A stretch of 64,000 bases of DNA from Pyxicephalus adspersus (Eukaryota; Chordata; Amphibia; Anura; Pyxicephalidae), in NCBI RefSeq assembly GCF_032062135.1, contig NC_092868.1, positions 48,961,163-49,025,162 of the forward strand, read 5' to 3'. The notes below the pieces were generated by a model. That model did no database searches. It was not told the DNA's origin and was given only the letters and a program-made list of their open reading frames with translations. Position numbers and translations under genes: made by a program. Each line of letters begins with the position of its first letter. Within the stretch, counting starts at the first letter, position 1. This document shows, piece after piece, positions 1 to 14,000 of the stretch.

Positions 1-411
1 GATGGCACATTCACCTAGATGCACATAGCCAACAGCATAGCTTGTTCTGGATTCATGTCAATGTAACTCAAACTTTTACGAGCTTAGGTTAAGAGGGTAA
101 ATACCCAATTTTGCAGTCTACATGTATTCATTTTCCTAAATAAAATTACCAAAACTGCAAAACATTTATGAAATTAGAATCATGTTTTCCAGATTGAGTG
201 CCAATGATTTTGGTAGTATGATGGAGCATACACTGAGCATCAGGTGTTAACCTTTCTATTGATATGTGTAATACATTTTTCTATATCCTACCATCAGACC
301 AGGTTTATACTTTTTGCTCCCTCGGGCCAGCTAACTTTTGCTGACCCCCAAACAATAACAGACTTTGATCCTGACATAAAACACACTATGAAAATTGTTT
401 TACAAGAACTA

Positions 412-424
412 AAGAAAGCGAAAG

Positions 425-475
<51 letters not shown>

Positions 476-1020
476 GAAGAGGGAAGGAGGGAAAAGGGAG
501 ACAGAGAAGGAGGAAGGGGCAGGGAGAGAAGGAGAAGGGAGTGTGAAGGGTAGAAGAGAGAGAGAATGGAAAGAGACAAAGAAAGTGAGTGGGAGGGAGA
601 GAGGATGAGGGGAGAGAATGATGCAGGGAGAGGGGAGGGGAGGGAAAGAGAGAGGAGATAGGGGTAGGGGGAAGGGGAAGCGAGGGGGGATAGAGATATG
701 GAGGGGACATAGAAGGGGGAGAGATAGAAAGACAGAGAGGACAGAGCATAGAGAAGGAGAAAGAGAGAGGAAGGAGAAGGGAGATAGAGGGGGAAAAGGG
801 GAATGGGGGTAGAGGGGGAAAGAGGGTAGTGTGGGAGGGAGGGAGAGGGGAGAGAGAGGAGAGGGGGGGTAGAGGGGGAGAGAGGGTAGTGTGGGAGGGA
901 GGGAGAGGGGAGAGAGAGGGGGATAGAGGTAGAGGGGGAGAGAGGGTATGTTGGGAGGGAGGGAGAGGGGAGAGAGAGAGGGTACTGAGAGGGAGAAATG
1001 AATGGAGAGAGAAGAGTAAT
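412..1020 (+). repeat. Long purine tract (GA-rich)
   Basis: About 600 nt almost wholly A and G on the plus strand, starting with a pure (GA)n run near 424-470 and becoming G-rich. The complementary strand, which is the NPHP4 sense strand, is CT-rich. The long Ser/Pro/Leu frames read from it are low-complexity artefacts. Confidence 0.9.
805..984 (+). repeat. 60-bp GA-rich minisatellite, three units
   Basis: Three units of exactly 60 bp (805-864, 865-924, 925-984), each holding the landmark AGAGGGTAGTGTGGGAGGGA or a close variant followed by GGGAGAGGGGAGAGAGAG. It is embedded in the larger purine tract. Confidence 0.85.
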
Positions 1021-1303
1021 GCCTTCAATACAGATGTTACCCTGCACAGATCTCTGCACCTTGATACAATCACTTTCATTATGTGCGCCTTGTTACTGTA
1101 AAGCTTATCGGCCTAAAGCAGCAGCAGGTTCCAGTTCCACATAGAGATGTTGTCATGCTGCCCTAGGCCATGGCCTAGGTGGCTCTATGGGATATCTGGC
1201 CCTGTCCGCCATGTATTAGGGACAATGGTTGGAGTATAGGGAGTCTATGTGCTTGTAGATAAGTGCAGTGCTCTATTGTATATTCACCTGTGTTTCCACT
1301 TAC

Positions 1304-1449
1304 CTCCCAGTCTGAGTTCCCATTGCAACAATAGGAGCATGGACAGGAGAGAAGGCCAGCTCCTGGAGATGATCTGCAGCTGAGTATTCAAGGTTACGGT
1401 CACCTATCTCTGCTTCAAGGTGGGTAATTCCGCTTGCTCCTGGGATCTC
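1304..1449 (-). CDS. NPHP4: NPHP4 exon (146 nt), last one in the window
   Basis: Acceptor TTATTCCACTTCAG, donor GTAAGT. It encodes [20 protein letters not shown], then [20 protein letters not shown] and VAMGTQTG plus AG of a split codon. The human protein has GISHLEADL, EQLQELPF.PLHAPIV and GTQTR at the same spacing. The following exon lies left of position 1. I see no further exon in 1-1303. Confidence 0.95.
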
Positions 1450-4400
1450 CTGAAGTGGAATAAACAATAGGCCAAACAATAGATCAAAAAACATTTTTTT
1501 CCATTTTATTAAGGTGTAACTAAACTCATTTTATAATAAAATCATCATGAGAGGAAGGTCCTGGCAGAAGAGAAATGCGAAGTATATTTACAAAAAAAAT
1601 CCCTGGCTCTCGGCAAAATTCTGTTTTTCTGTGCAAATTGTAGTACAGATCTGTTTTGTGGTATTGTGGTACAGATCTCACCATACCAAATTGTAATATT
1701 GGTAATTGGTAATATGTTAACCAATAAGTGCAAAGACAGGCAAATTTTAAGTTTTTGATAAACCAGAGAAGGGTTAGGCTCTTTGTAAAGTTTTTATTGC
1801 TGCCTAAATCGTGGGAGAACCTGGGTGTTTCAACAGGAATGGATTTCTTTAAAATAGTTTACTATTAGTTTTCAATCCTTAACCAAATCATTTTCAGGAT
1901 TGCTGTATCACCGAGGTTCTCCTATGATAGTCTAAGTTCTTCAGTCTTTAGAGAGCTTTATTAAATCAGGCCCTACGTATAAAAGATCTGGAGTGTAGTA
2001 AGAACAAGCAGAAGGAGACAATCAGTTTATGTGCTAAAAAGAGATAGTGATAGAAATAAAGAGCAAAAAGAGACAGAGAGATGAGCTCGTCAATGTTCTA
2101 CTTTTCCATTCACGCGTTTGAATGCCTCTAGGATAACCTGGGCCCAGAAGAAGTGGGTTAAATGAAGCTGGCAATCAGACTGAAGACAGCTAGTGGCAGA
2201 CAGAAGTATTGCAGAGTCACATCTCTAAACTAAAGCTGAATATTGCAGAAGAAGCCAATTTAATGGTTTAATTGGCTATTAATTGGTATTTCTGGCTGTA
2301 GTTCTGCTTTAATTTAAGGGACAAGTACCGTCTTTTATTTCTCTGAACACAGGTACACTTTAAGACTTTCCAAACAATATTGTATCTGGAACGCTCGAGC
2401 CAAGTGCTAATTGCAAATGTTAGAAAAACATTGAAAACGTGATTTATATGTGATGCGGCGCTACAAAACTAGGAAGAGAATGTACAAAGTCAGACAGCAA
2501 AGGACACTGAAATATCACACCGTGAGCTACTGAAACTTTTCCAGGTCTCTCCTTACAAGCACCATGGCAGGTAATTGAAAATAAAAACGGTTTCACACTT
2601 CAGGGAACAACGGCGAGGAAGACAGAGGTTCCGGATGCTACATAAAACATTATGCAAATGGTGTTTCGGCATGCCTCCTTGCCACTGGTGCAGCGTGTAA
2701 CTCCTGACACACGCAGCCTCTGGTTGCATATTATTTACATGCTAAATGACAGAGGAGAAGAATGATATAAAAGACGGCTGATATTAAAGAACGAGCTGAA
2801 CTTTGTGACACGCTGAGCAAGCGAGGGAGGCCAGGAAAAGGACAGGCGTTTTTTTTGTCAGGAAGTGATCAGAATGTTCCTACAAGTTTTAAGCAAAACC
2901 TTTGGCAGATACAAAAGACAGATTCATTCATCACTGTATTTATTAAAACATCATTCAAAGGACTTTTTCTTTATGATTGCAAGCTTTGTTAGTACCTGAA
3001 CAGACGAGCTCATCACTGTGCTGATTCTCTTTTCTACATAAAGCCACAGACTGGGGCAAATCAATGATGATCTGGGCTAAAAGGAAGTGGGAAGAATAAA
3101 GTTGGTTGTCAGACTTAGGACAACTAGTGGCAGAGAAAAGAAATGCAGGCAAAATCTCTGCAATAAATATAGCAGGGATTATTTTATTGTTAATGAGCTA
3201 TTCCTGAGTGTCTTTGGGTTTGTTGGGGTTCTGCTGAACAAATTAAATGCACAAAGTTGTTTTACCTACCAAAGAAGTTTTGCCCACACTTTTAGACCCT
3301 GATTTATGAAAGCTCTCCAAGGCTGGAGAGAATACACTTTTATCAGTGAAGCTGGGTGGTCCAGGAACCTGGAATGGATCTGGTCCAGGATTCAAAACAT
3401 TTGCTGGCAAATAACAAATTATTTTTAAAAATCCATTCCATGTTTTCTGTATCACCCAGCTTCACTTCTGAAAGTGTATTCTTTCCAGCCTTGGAAAGCT
3501 TTCAACAGGGCCTTAATGTAGGGCCTTTTTTTTTTGCACACAGACAATTCCTAGGACAATTGGACTAATTTAATAAAGCTCTCCAAGACTGGAGAAGATA
3601 GACTATCATGGGAGGTCCTTGGTGAAAACCTCGAATGGATCTGGTCCAGAATTTAAGCATTTGCCAACTAAAAGCAAATAATTTGTAAGAATTCCATTCC
3701 AGCTGGATCACCCAGGTTCTCCTGGTCTATCTTCTCGAGTCTTGGAGAGCATTAAAAATCAGTTTCAATGTCATAGGAACTTCTTGTGCATCAGGTCCTA
3801 TCAGCCTCTTTCTGTCTACATGCACTCCAACAATGGCCGAATGGCATTTTCAGGATAGGCTTTCCCCTGGTGGAAACAGTGGACCATATCTATGTATCAA
3901 TGTGTGTTGAATCTGCCACTTGTATTCTCCATCATAGGCCTAAATGACAGGGTGGCAACACAAAAGCACAGAGGTAAATAGGGACAAAGTGTTGCCACCC
4001 CGTATCAGAAAGTGCCTAAACAAAGTACTTAATGATTGATAATCACAAAATATTATTTTAATAAAAGCTGCAAATTTAAAACCAACATTAAAAAAAGATA
4101 TTCATATGTTTCTTGATATTTATTACACATAGATCTTAAGACGACCTGAATTACAAAGATACATCACTGTACAGCAGTAAGTTTTGTTCACATCTCTTTC
4201 AACGGTATCCCATGGCCTTCCAATAAATCCTCCAAGTCCTTCCCTCCCTGAAAATAGGTGGCAGCTGAATCCCTTACACAATCGGCTGTGAAGCTTCCGT
4301 AGGTTTCCCTTGATCTGACTAAGAAATTTGGAAGTGGTGGCTGAGATCTAAATCACATTCTATCGTTTTCACTTTATAGACATCCAAAAAAAAAACATCT

Positions 4401-7400
4401 CAGAAGCCCTTCACATACTCAGCACTGCTGTGAACTTAATTAAAAAAGGAAAAATAATAGTAATCACTCCAGATTGTTTTTGAATTACCCACAAACCTGA
4501 AATCATAAACTATCTATGATTAATACAAATGGAACTGATGGGTAAATATAATGGTGATAAGGAGGTACCAAGGGTAACTGGAGATACTGAAAGTACAGCC
4601 CAATACAAGTCTGCAGTGCCCACTGCTCTGGGGGTGGTCAGAGCTAAAGAGGTAGGTTGGCAGTGGGTGTGGACTTTAGGTTCATTCAGAATGACTAGGA
4701 AGGGTGACCTAGAGATATAGGCATACCCTTACAACACCCAACACCCCTAACCTAAAGGTAATGAAAAAGGGTCCTGAACATTTATTCTTCCTTTATCATG
4801 GTCAGATTAAAAAAAAATAAATAAAAATAGAAAATATTGTGTATGCATGTGTACACTTACATTCATACCACAAACCACAAATCAACCAGCATACAATACA
4901 ATAGCACCCAGAGCAACTTCAAAACATAAAATCTTTAGAAGTAAGACTAAAATAAAGTTTTGTAGTCAAAATGAATTCTTATGTTTGAAAAGGAGTCAAT
5001 AAACCCTATGACGAGAAGCAGACCATCCCTACTGTGAAACAAGGTTGATCCCTGTTGTTTTTGTTTTGTGTGAGATACAGCAAAACAGAACATTGGTCAA
5101 AACTGATGGCAAGATGAATGCAGCATGCTGTTAGAAAATATTGGATACACATTTGCATTCATTAGTCTGGAAGCTGCACAAGAGGTGGCCTCTCCAACCT
5201 ACAAATACCCTAACAAAAGTCGAAGTGTACCCTGCGTGAGCTGCAGTAGAAAGTGAAGCTTCTGGAGTGGCCATCACAATCTCATGCCCAGAACTTTGTA
5301 GGAAAATCTCAAACATGCAGTTCATGGCAGTCAACCAAGAATAGATACAACCTAAAGGCTTTTTGTCATAGGAGGATAACTTTACTACAGGGGATAATTC
5401 ATAATGATCAGAAAAGACGGTAAGTAAACTTTTGATACTACAGGGGCAATACCGAATATTAAAGGTACTAGGGTTTTTAAAGGGTTTCCCAATGTTAAAA
5501 AGATCAAGAAAGGATGTTTCAGGTCCTTTATTACTTTGGGTTGGCTGTCATGAACTGCATGTTTGAGATGTGGCCTGTTTTTCTTGACATCCTCTAGATC
5601 AGTATTTCTCAACCAGGGTTCTTCCAGAGGTTGTTAGGAGTTTCCTGGGCATCGAGATATTTGTGCCTCTCAGGTCATTGTAAGTGACACCAATGATCTT
5701 TTTGGCTATCTGTAAGGGTGGCATTCTTCCCAATGGCCAGCAATGTAAGAGGGATTCATCCTACTGACCACCACACTAATGTACTGTGAGCTATGGATAT
5801 AGTAATTATAACAAGAGGTTCACTGGTATACCTGAAAGTCATTTCAAGGGTTATCCAATGGTAAAAAGTTTTAGAAAGGCTGCTCCAGGCCCTACAAAAC
5901 TTTTGGTTGGCTGGCATGAAATACACATTTGAGATCTCTCTAAAAAAGTTCAATGATGTTGAGGTTAGCAGATTAAGATGGCCACTCTTAAACCTTCAGC
6001 CTTCGCTTTGGTGAACCTAAAACGTATTTTGTAAATTTAGGCTGAGCATTCACTAGAGCTTTTCTTTTTTTAAAAACCCTGTTTGTTCAGATCACTCACG
6101 TTTTCATAAAAACCAGTCCACATCTTGAAAACTTTGCCAGAAGTACGTAAACTTACGAGCACAGCTGTATGGGTTCACCTTCCTTTTTTGTCGATATTGT
6201 TGAACAACCTCAACACAAAGCTTGTTGCCACCTTTCCAACTTCAAAACTAGAAAGCAACAGACAGGAAGAGAGACAAGAGGCACTCCGAGCTTTGCCGAA
6301 CGCACCTTAAATAACGAGACCGGCTTATCAAAACCCACACAAAGCTTAAGAGCGAGTAAAAGGTTAACAACCGGCAGGGGTCGATCGGCCAGACTTAAGA
6401 GCAAAGAAGCAGAAGGTATTTGGCAGATGCCTTTTGATTACTGCTGTTTTTTTTACAGGAAATGTCAAAGACGGAGCAAAGCAGACGATCCCCCCCTTTT
6501 CACACGTGAAAACAAGTTTCAGTCAATTATTCATGTCGGGAAAGCAATCTTCGAAAGCACATGGCATTAAAAATTAGTTTGTTTTAAATAGCTAATTGCT
6601 TTCTAGGGAGCCATCTTATTAGAATTACCTAACTAATTAAACTAACTAAATGTTATACCATTATAGGCACGTCACGGGATGCTAACCACATACAATTATG
6701 GGAGGCTAATCTGTTTTTATTTGTGCTGTATAATCCTTCCAAAATGAATACAAATAACAGTGTCAGGGACACTTAGATCTGGCACAAGAATGCTTCCCAT
6801 TTCCAGCGAGAGCAAGGACACGGTTAGATGTCATTTCTTTATACTTAGACTCTGCACAGCTGTATACATTTATATGGGAGACGTATTTGCGACCAAAGGA
6901 TTTGTATTGCTGTCTGTCCAGTCCTAAGGTTTAAACCAGCTTTTCCCAACCTGGGGGAATCCTTGAAATAACCTTCAGGTCTCAGGGAACCCCTGCTATA
7001 ATTACTATATCCACAGCTTACAGACTTATAGCTTGGTGGTCAAAAGGAAGAAAAGCTCTTGCTGGCCAGTTGGAAGGGTGCCAAGTGATAGCCACAAAAA
7101 AACATTGGGGTAATTTAGGTTGACTGAGAAGAACAAATTGATCAATGCCCAATGAACCCCTAGCAACCGTTGGAGGAACCCTGTTTTAAAAAGGTCTGCA
7201 ACACAACACAGCTCTATCTGCTGCAGTTCCACATTTACTTCCAGGTCCCACTCACCTATCCTTGGGCAGGGAACATAGAAGCAGCACACCTAATCCGCTG
7301 CGCAGCTGATCTCTAAACCGCTGCTTTCTCCACCGATCAGCATGCCTCATTGCACTGCAAGATACTTGACTAGCTCCAAGTATCTACGGTAGCTCCAAGG

Positions 7401-7991
7401 TACTTCCCCTGCTTGCAATTAAAATAATACATTAAATTCGGAATTAAAGTGATACTAATCTTGGTCAGTACTCACCTGCTGTAACCCCTCCACTGGGGAC
7501 ACTGCTAAGTTTTTGTGTATCCAGATCCTTGGCCAACTTGATTGGCCAGAATGACATAACTTCAGAGAAGGAACATAGGGGTCAGCTCAGACCTAGCAAC
7601 CACAAGGGAAGCCAGGTTTGCAAAGTATTCCTGAAAAAAAACACTAAGCTGAGTATGCACAGCTCAGAAAATTTGACAGCTGGGCGGCAATCAGGCAAAG
7701 AAGAATAATTATTGCAAAAGGGACATCGCCTGTCCCTTCTGCAATAAACACCTGTCTGATCACCAATGTTCAAAGTGGGACTTTAAGTACACTTTAATGA
7801 TCACAAAGCTGCATTCATGTATAATATATACATGAATATGTGTTCTCCCGCACCACCCAGAACGTTTTAGTAACCACCTGGCTGTTTCTGGTGGAATAAA
7901 CTTAGGTAGAGGTACAGGGACTGAATAAACCTAGGTACAGGGACTGCCACCCATCTACAGCTTTTTACCACCCAGCTTAAAAAAAATTCTG

Positions 7992-8029
<38 letters not shown>

Positions 8030-11000
8030 TATATATTTATATATAGTCTTAAAGAGGCCATGTCAGTGCTCTAAACATATAGAAGAAGTGTTGCATCAGC
8101 CTACTCTGCTAGGGAATCTGTAGACTATGTGATATACAATTGCTGGAGACATTTACATTTGCTGCATATTAATGCTGCGGTTTAATTTTGTGGCAACAGC
8201 ACAGAACGTCAATGGTGGCTTTGAATATATTTATTATGTGTTTCATCAACAAGATTTCTTGTCCTTTCAGGAAATGTTCTGAGAGTTACATTCACCTTAA
8301 TATATGATGCAACTTGCAACTCCGCTTTTAATTCTTTATACATATTTAGATATAATACTGCATAAATCTCACAGGGTTGAGTTGCCTCTCTAAAGTGTCC
8401 TAAATCTTTTTCTTTATAAAGATTTACTTTGTTTTGGCATTATTTCCTCAAAACGGAAAGTTTTTATTAGTGTTCTGTGTTTTGGTACCTTGGAAAGTTG
8501 TATTAATCTGTTAACCTAATGTTGTATGGTTGTATTAAAAAATAAACGAAAAAAAAGAAAGTTGTGTGCTGTTTATAGAAAGGTTGTCGCTGGAAACTCT
8601 TTCATGATCATTTTCAGTGACAGACAAATGAAAGAAGGCTGTACACACACCATCATTCTGTCCAATGGAGATTGGAAGGGAAAGGACGAACAAGTGGCAC
8701 CCTTCTGCACTCCTATTCATAGGGGTGAATAGCGGTTGTTTCCAATCCGCCATGATGGAATATTGAATAACTTTGGGGGACTGCTGTACACATCTCAGTT
8801 ATCCCCCCCGAGATGAGCATAAACTGTTCTTCTTTAGCTACAATTATGTTACATGTATGTAGCCTAAGCCTAGATATGGGCTATGCAACTGAATAGTTTA
8901 AATGGTAGCTTTCATTGCATTACTTACCTTCAATACAGAACTGTCTTTCAGAAACTCCGTTCCTTCAAATGAGGGCTTCTCTTCTGGGTATAAAGACACC
9001 CAGCATTATTTAAATCACTTCCTGAGAGCGTGGACTGTCATGGACATACCACCTTGAGGTGTGGCAATACAACGACTTGGGTTCATATTAGTACTGTACT
9101 GAACGGCACTTTCATGTCATGGCGTGGGCATTGTTCAATTTAGAAAGGGTCATTGCAGACCTATCTTGAGCCACATCATTCTGCCATGGACTCAATCATG
9201 GTCCCAACCTCTGGTTAAGAACCATTTTCTGCATGCATCTGTGGCAGATTGCGCACAGTTTTAAAAGGCGACAAATCGCCTTGATATCTTACCAGTACAG
9301 TCATACAGGGATGCAACCAGATAGAATGGAATAATCCCGAGAAGTATGATAATCCTTCTAGAACAAGATCTGGTTTACACTACTCAGTTACCCCTTATTT
9401 ACTTGCCTACCCCTCACCATTCACCCTCGGACCCACGGTAAGAATGTTTACCCCAGCACTTCTGTGGCACTACACCCATTGCTCCCCCTCTTCTCTGGTT
9501 CTTTGTTTCCGCTGTTCATTGGCCCTGGTACATGGTTGGGACATTGTCACATGGAACCAACCTAACACATAACTAGATTTTTTTCTCCACAAAAGGGCTA
9601 GTTCATGGCTTAAGGTCCTGGGATTGTTATGTAAATATGCTGTTGTTTTCTTTTGACCATGTGGTTCTTGTTTGAAGATTTGTGCCATGGCTGCAGCCAC
9701 AGCCATATGCATATCTAGTTACCTGTGGTGCAGTTTGCTGCTCCTGGATGTAAAGGAAATGTTGGCTGCAAGACACCACATCAAAGGGTCAGTCCAATAT
9801 CTAATTACAATAAGGGGTCAGTCCACCAACATTATATTAACATTACATTTGGTTGACTGAGCCAATCCCTGGCTTTATAATGCCCTAGAAACTCCAACCA
9901 CAAAATCTTTCTGTTATTTCCTCAATTTTTTCCAGTCCAGTGTCCTCTGATAAATCCATCAATGATAGTGAGAACTGCCCATAATGGACACAACAAGTGT
10001 AAAACCAGGAAACTCAAAGCTCAGGAATCTCACCAATGAAGTCCCCAGGAGATAGAGAAATCTAACTCATTTCATCTTGAACATAAGCTGAAAGCAGATT
10101 GAACTTTAAAATCAAGCGTTTTCATACCTGTCTTAGAGTTCATCTTTATACCAATTTTTATGTCTCCAGGGTTCTCCCCAGCCCCTTTTAGCTGGGTGCA
10201 CCACCCGGCACTTTTCAGCACCCACCCGACTGTTTTAGGGTGGTTACTAAAGAGTTTGGTCACAATACAGGGGCTGCCACCCACCTACAATTTCTTCCCA
10301 CCCGGCTGAAAAACATTTCTGGGTTAAGCACTGGTCTCCTATAAAAAATAAAAGAAGAGAAACTTCAAAATGATGCTTGAGAGTAGTTTGCTATCTCATT
10401 CTTGTTACAGGATTGCTGCAAAAGCTCTTTTTTCAGGTGCTATTTCAGGAAGTGTAATTATAACCCAGGATAAACAACAGCTAACAACAGCATTGAGAGT
10501 AAAGACAATTACGGAGCCACGCACATACACCAGAATCATAGAAAATTCTACATAGAACTATACTTACATAAAGCAAACTAAATTTTTTAAAGCTGAAACC
10601 CAGGCAGATTCAACAATCTAAATTCAAGATTAAGGATTTAGTAAATATCTAATATAAATATGTATAAAAGAGTAAAATCTGACAAATAATGTCACCTCAT
10701 CAAGCAATGAAGCAGCAATACACTGATAAATCATCACCCTACTCTTTTCCTCCCATGTGTCTGTTTAATATCAGCACATGTGCATGCAGCAGAGCCTGAT
10801 TGGCTACTGGTGATGCCCCTCCCCTTTTCAGTCTAAGCTTTATGTGGGAGGAGCAATGTAGCTTATATTTAAACAGATTTAGGTATTGATATTAGTTGTA
10901 TGTATGTGAAAATACATTTCATTATTTATAACTGGACATACAACAACATTCAAGTGTTCTTTTTATTAAAATCATGTATTCATAAATTGATGGACTTACT

Positions 11001-14000
11001 TGAGAGTACTAATATCAAACTCTGGTAATGGTACAGCCATTTTTTGACTAGTAAATGGAAAGCCAGAACTAAAAGCCAATCAGTCTTTACTTCAGTGGTC
11101 CCCTATCTTTTGGTGCTCGCAGACCACTAAATCTACGCACTGCATGCACGGTCTGGAGTCCTGTGTCACTGAAAGGGGAAGAAACGTCCCCCTGATTGAC
11201 ATCATAATGCCAGAACCCACACACGGTCCCGAGTCTGCGATCCATACGGGGACATGGTCTGCGGTTCTGGTCGGTACGCTCCCAAGGTGGGTCTTTCTCC
11301 TGACCCCGCTGGGGGGTGCACCGGCCAGAGACGCAGACCACCGCTGGTCTCCGTGCTCTCGCAGCCCACCTGTCAAAAGACCGTGGCCCGGAGGTTGGGG
11401 ACTCCTGCTCTACTTCATAGAAAGCAGAAAAAGCAGAGGGATGACTTTCAGCATAAAGCTGTTACTTTTATTGACCAATCACAGCCTACCCTTATGTTTG
11501 AAGACAAACTATGCAGCAGAAAAGGGGTTTTGTCTTTGATGTGCTGTCTGGCAGGGGTGTCTGAATAAACAGAGTGGCTGAACTGAATTACAAATCCTTT
11601 CGTAAGTAAAACAATTTACAGAAAAGTATTTATCTGCTTGTCTGATATTTAAAATAAAAACTATGTACTTAAAGGAAAAATGTGTGAGCACATGGTAATT
11701 TATTACTTTATTATGTGTTGAGGTGAGAAGTGGGAGTTTCACAGCTACATGTTACATCTACTACACTGTGCAGGCATTTGCTTTTTTTTATACTTTTTTC
11801 AGATGCTACCCCCAGACAAAAGATAAATATTTCATGAGTTAGTTATTAAATAAGCTGAATCCTGGAAAAGATTTTCTGCGCATGGAATATGCTCCCAAAC
11901 ACTTCCATTACGTTAAGTAAGTGACTTGCCACTTTGCTTCACCCCTGCGGGTTATATATAATTAAACCAAATGCTTAGCACTGTCACCTTACATGATCTT
12001 AAGAAACTTTTTTCCTTTCTTAAGTAGTGCTAAAATGTAATTTACTATGAGGGGGCGCGATACTACATCCTTCCAACTTAAAGCAGAACTATACAACCCA
12101 ATACTCACCTATCACCGTCCCCACACCGGGCGCTTCTTCTTTCTTCCCTTCCTTTACATGATCTTGGGCCATCTTGATTGGTCAGGAAGTCAAGACATAA
12201 TTCCGGCATAGGTGGTGGGAGTTTATTTATTCCCGTCATGTGCAGGGGAAGCCAGGATCACCTGTTATCCTTGCAAACAGCTTAGCTTTTTGCCAGCTAC
12301 CCGGAGCGATCAGGCAGGTAGGAGGGATTATTGCAGATGGGACATCACCTGTTTCTTTCTGCAATATTGACCTGCTTGATCATGGAAGTGGAAACTTAAT
12401 TTCCCTTAAGGTTTAAATCAGCAAAATAAATTTCAGGTGCGTTTAAAGGAAAACTAAACTGATTTCTCCTCACTCCATCACTAGCATCAACATCTCCACA
12501 TGGTCCTCTTCTGGGCTTAGGTCTTAAGCTGCGTACACACTTGCAATTTTTGTCGTTGGAAAGGATCTTTCACGATCCTTTCCAACGACAAGGGAGTGCA
12601 CGATGCATGAACGATGCTGTACATACAGCACCGTTCATGCTCTATGGAGAGGGGAGGGGAGGGGCGGAGCGGCACCCTGCTGCGCGCTCTCCCCTTCCCT
12701 TTCATTACGATCGGCTGTCGTCCATCGTCCGTGGATCCGGCAGGTCGGTCGTCCGGACGATGGACGACACCGACTGTACACACGCCAGATTTTTGCCCGA
12801 TAATTGGCCGATGCCGATTATCGGGCGATAAAAATCTGCCGTGTGTACGTAGCTTAAGGGTTTCTTGATTGGCCAGACCAGAATGACGCTCATTTATTTC
12901 CAGCAGCTGGCTATGCTGGTATCGTACGATGAGCTGCCTGTCTCTTCTACCATATATAACCTGATTGTTCAATACTTTGCTCTTTTAGTTTAATTCCACT
13001 TTAAAAGAAGTCAAATCAAGTATTTATTTAGAAAGCAGCTACAGCCGAAGTTAAAAAGCCTGTCTATTGACTGCATACTGTAGAAAAGGACCAATACTAT
13101 ATATATATGGAAGAAATGATCTCTCTGCAAACCCCAGAACCCTTTCTGTTGAAACTATCCAATCAGAAGTAAGCTTAAGCTTCAACACTATAGGTCTAAT
13201 TTAGAGGGTGGGTCCATGACACCCTGAATTCTCTGGATCTTCTTTAGTTTTGACCTTTGCATCATTTACTCTGAAAGGCTGCAGACTTCTAGTGGTGGCA
13301 AAGAATACCTGGAAGCAGGCTCAATCGGGAAGAGGTGAGACATTTTTTTTTGTGTTTTAAAACCCCTTCTGGGAAAAAGTGCTGAAAAAATGTACTTCTG
13401 AAATTTATTAAAACCTTTAATACAGAAAGCAATCAAGCACTGCATCTACCTCCTTATGGATATGTGTATAAGGCACATACATGACAAATGGACCCTTTGT
13501 GCTGTCTGTACACAGGAGAAGGTGCGAGCCAAAATGAAGAATCCACAGAACTGCCGGGTAGTAACCAGAGAAGCTTACAAGGGATGAAGGCCTTGCTGGA
13601 ACTAATATGAGGCACAGCCTGGGGTTTAAGGATGGCTACTGGAAGGCCCAGACTTTTTACCCTTCCCCAACAGTTCCCTCTCTCACCAAAAGTCCCCTCT
13701 CCAACGCTCCTCTGGTAGCACCTGCTCCTCTTCATGTGAAAAAGCTCAAAAGTACTTTAAAACCTAGAACCTTTTAGAACCTTGCTGGGTTCTGGGTCTT
13801 CAACGTCCACACAGCCACTTACTGTCTTTCATTGTTTGGTACCACAAATACAAAAGACCTTGACATGAGTGATAGCCGCTGGCTAAACAAAAAAAGCAGA
13901 CCTCTGGGATTCCAGGGGAGTCAGATATTCTTTCCATAACAGAGCTGACTTAAAAAAAGGTAAGCGAGATGGAAGTTGGTGAAACACGGATAGCACATCG

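Larger units (their letters stand above)
1..1303. other. NPHP4 intron, left end (partial)
   Basis: No exon seen on either strand. Positions 1-410 are unique AT-rich sequence, 412-1020 is a purine-rich tract with a minisatellite, and 1021-1297 is unique sequence leading to the donor of the 1304-1449 exon. Confidence 0.7.

Noticed and set aside
294..1079. Open frames of 261 and 216 aa on the minus strand
   Set aside because: Ser/Pro/Leu runs read from a CT-rich tract; no domain, no splice or start context.
11087..11568. Overlapping 84-131 aa frames on both strands
   Set aside because: They lie over a GC-rich non-autonomous hAT-like element with clear ends and target duplication.
12517..12972. 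151-aa minus frame and overlapping plus frames
   Set aside because: They read through the hairpin MITE and its host repeat; no family resemblance.
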